DNA of 6,688 bases from Candidatus Hydrothermarchaeota archaeon (GTDB taxonomy: Archaea; Hydrothermarchaeota; Hydrothermarchaeia; Hydrothermarchaeales; WAQR01): NCBI GenBank assembly GCA_015520145.1, contig WAQR01000190.1:1-6688 (forward strand). The letters run 5' to 3'. The notes below the pieces were generated by a model. It was given only the letters and a program-made list of their open reading frames with translations. It searched no databases and was not told the origin of the DNA. This document shows, piece after piece, positions 5,327 through 6,688 of the stretch. How positions within the stretch are numbered: position 1 is the first letter of the stretch; each line of letters starts with the position of its first letter. A program made the translations under genes and the position numbers.

Positions 5327-5356
5327 GTATATATAAATATAGTATATATAAATATA
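5327..5356 (+). promoter_or_regulatory. Perfect 15-bp tandem duplication of a TATA element
   Basis: GTATATATAAATATA occurs at 5327-5341 and again at 5342-5356 with no mismatch. Each copy contains a good archaeal TATA box. The downstream copy predicts a start near 5375 and the upstream copy one near 5360. The only gene downstream is the PAS-GAF sensor, so this is taken as its promoter. GAGGAGGG at 5393-5400 follows in the leader. Confidence 0.55.
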
Positions 5357-5484
5357 ATAGATAATTAAAGATATAGATGACATAATCCTACCGAGGAGGG
5401 ATACAGGGGGAATTGAACCTCAAAAAATCTCAACAGAAAAAGAAAAAAAAGAGACATCGGTCTAACAGACAGGCACGGGAGGAC

Positions 5485-6688
5485 ATGATAGGTTGTAAAA
5501 AATCAGAGCGATTACTCAAAGAATCTGAAGAATTCAACCGTAAACTGATTGAGCAGTCACTGGACGGCATCTGGATGATAGACTCTGACGGGAAGATAGT
5601 GTTTGCAAACGAGAGGCTACACAAAATGCTTGGATATGAAAATGAAGATATGCTCGGGCGGAGTTTTCTGGAGTTCATAGTGGAGGATGAGAGAACGATG
5701 GCAGGGGAACTACTTTTCGGGAGTAAAGGGGTTGAGAACAATGTCCATGATATTTCATTCCAGGACAGGGCAGGTAATATACTGCACACGATGGTCTCAG
5801 TCTCGCCGAATCTCACTGAAGACGGAGAGTTCCTGGGAGCGTTTGCATATATCAGGGATATCACAGACAGGAAGAAGGCAGAAGAGATTACAGAGTTTCT
5901 AAGAGATGCTGCAACCAGGATACTCTCGTTCAAAGACCCGGAAGACAGGTACCAGTTGCTCTTAGATAAACTGCTCGAATTGACCGGCAGCCGATATGGA
6001 TTCATCGGGTATATAGAGGAGAATACAGGACACCTGATAATCCCGACCCTGACTAAAAGTGTCTGGGATATCTGCAACGTAAAAAACAAGGATATTGTCT
6101 TTAAAGAGTTTAACGGGCTTTGGGGATGGGTTTTGGAAAACAAAAAATCAGTCTTATGCAACGATAGACAGCAGGACAAAAGAAGCATGCCCTTACCGGA
6201 CGGACATATCAAAATCGACAATTTCCTCTCTGTTCCGTGCATTATTGAAGACAAAATTGCAGGTCTGGTAGCACTTGCAAATAAACCTGGAGGCTACACA
6301 GAAGACGACCTGCGCATAGTTGAAAGATTCGCCCAGCTTGTCGTATTAACGATCTCGGCACACCGGGCAGAAGACGCTTCAAAAAAATCTGCTGCAAGGT
6401 ACAGGGAACTGACTGAAAGTATTTCAGATATCTTCTTTGCACTTGACAGGAATCTAAACTACACATACTGGAACAGGGCGACTGAAAAATTGACTGGGAT
6501 AAAGGCTGAAGATGCATTGCACAAGAATTTCTCTGAGATCCCTTCCAATACAAGGAATGGAATAATAGAAAAAACATATAAAAAAGTCATAGAGACAAAA
6601 CGCCCTGTAAGGCTTGAAGAAGTACATCTGAAAAACGGGAAAATAGATGGATTTTTCGATATAGAGGTGTATCCATCCAGGGATGGAA
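5485..6688 (+). CDS. PAS-GAF-PAS sensor protein (probable histidine kinase), C-terminal part beyond right edge
   Basis: From the ATG at 5485 the frame stays open for 401 codons to the edge. A charged helix (residues 5-20) leads into PAS 1 (about 22-128), with GIWMIDSDGKIVFANERLHKMLGYE and the closing RDITDRKKAEE. A GAF domain follows (about 143-295) with LTGSRYGFIGYIEENTGHL, SVWDICNV, GLWGWVLENKKSVLCND and LVALANKPGGYTEDDL, a GAF type frequent in methanogen sensors. PAS 2 starts at about 303 (YRELTESISDIFFALD) and is cut by the edge. No membrane segment is seen. Kinase domains are not in the window, so 'histidine kinase' is inferred from architecture. Cys225 and Cys252 in the GAF domain are possible ligand or haem positions (speculative). 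The start is uncertain: the frame is open from 5386, and a TTG at 5413 would add 24 residues with a very basic KKKKKRHR stretch. GGGAGG lies only two bases before the chosen ATG. Confidence 0.88.
   Translation, partial: MIGCKKSERLLKESEEFNRKLIEQSLDGIWMIDSDGKIVFANERLHKMLGYENEDMLGRSFLEFIVEDERTMAGELLFGSKGVENNVHDISFQDRAGNILHTMVSVSPNLTEDGEFLGAFAYIRDITDRKKAEEITEFLRDAATRILSFKDPEDRYQLLLDKLLELTGSRYGFIGYIEENTGHLIIPTLTKSVWDICNVKNKDIVFKEFNGLWGWVLENKKSVLCNDRQQDKRSMPLPDGHIKIDNFLSVPCIIEDKIAGLVALANKPGGYTEDDLRIVERFAQLVVLTISAHRAEDASKKSAARYRELTESISDIFFALDRNLNYTYWNRATEKLTGIKAEDALHKNFSEIPSNTRNGIIEKTYKKVIETKRPVRLEEVHLKNGKIDGFFDIEVYPSRDG

Noticed and set aside
4655..5356. Short repeats as a possible CRISPR array
   Set aside because: Units are directly adjacent with no spacers and only two or three copies; no cas genes are present.
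5430..6254. 274-codon open frame on the minus strand
   Set aside because: It lies opposite the clearly coding PAS-GAF sensor. Its translation is Ser/Leu/Ile-rich low-information sequence without a recognisable domain, as expected for an antisense shadow.

Overview
The window looks like a chromosomal segment of a methanogenic or methane/alkane-oxidising euryarchaeon (Methanosarcina/ANME/Syntrophoarchaeia-like). The strongest evidence is a complete formylmethanofuran:tetrahydromethanopterin formyltransferase gene (ftr), an enzyme of the archaeal C1 pathway. Other support comes from archaeal-style promoters (BRE/TATA elements about 35-50 bases before starts), GGTG/GAGGTGA ribosome sites, heavy use of ATA and AGG/AGA codons, and multi-PAS sensor kinases with an 'HDLxNP' H-box. 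The exact genus cannot be fixed from this sequence alone.

Layout: 1-860 (minus) is the N-terminal part of a PAS-PAS-HisKA sensor kinase running off the left edge. 861-1054 is a divergent promoter region holding TATA elements in both directions and a 7-bp-arm palindrome. 1055-1966 (plus) is ftr. A possible 34-39 aa peptide overlaps the end of ftr and ends in a TTGA overlap with 2057-2995, a signal-peptide/ectodomain/one-TM/winged-helix protein of the membrane-bound transcription regulator type. After about 200 AT-rich bases come a 48-aa single-TM peptide (3202-3348) and a 73-aa winged-helix protein (3345-3566), which overlap by ATGA. 3567-3780 is non-coding with several small palindromes. 3781-4647 is a multi-pass membrane protein of unknown function. 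4713-5255 is a flavin-reductase-like FMN-binding protein. 5256-5484 carries an abrupt GC-rich patch (a canonical four-tract quadruplex motif on the minus strand and a hairpin) next to a perfect 15-bp tandem duplication of a TATA element. 5485-6688 is the 5' part of a PAS-GAF-PAS sensor protein running off the right edge.

How it fits together: the segment combines one core C1-metabolism enzyme with an unusual density of sensing and regulatory proteins: two sensor kinases facing outward at the two ends, a membrane-tethered winged-helix regulator downstream of ftr, and a tiny TM-peptide/winged-helix pair. The parts most likely to be undescribed are the TM-peptide/winged-helix pair and the ftr-peptide-membrane regulator arrangement. 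No tRNA, rRNA, CRISPR array, transposase or phage gene was seen. No gene-free stretch exceeds 300 bases.
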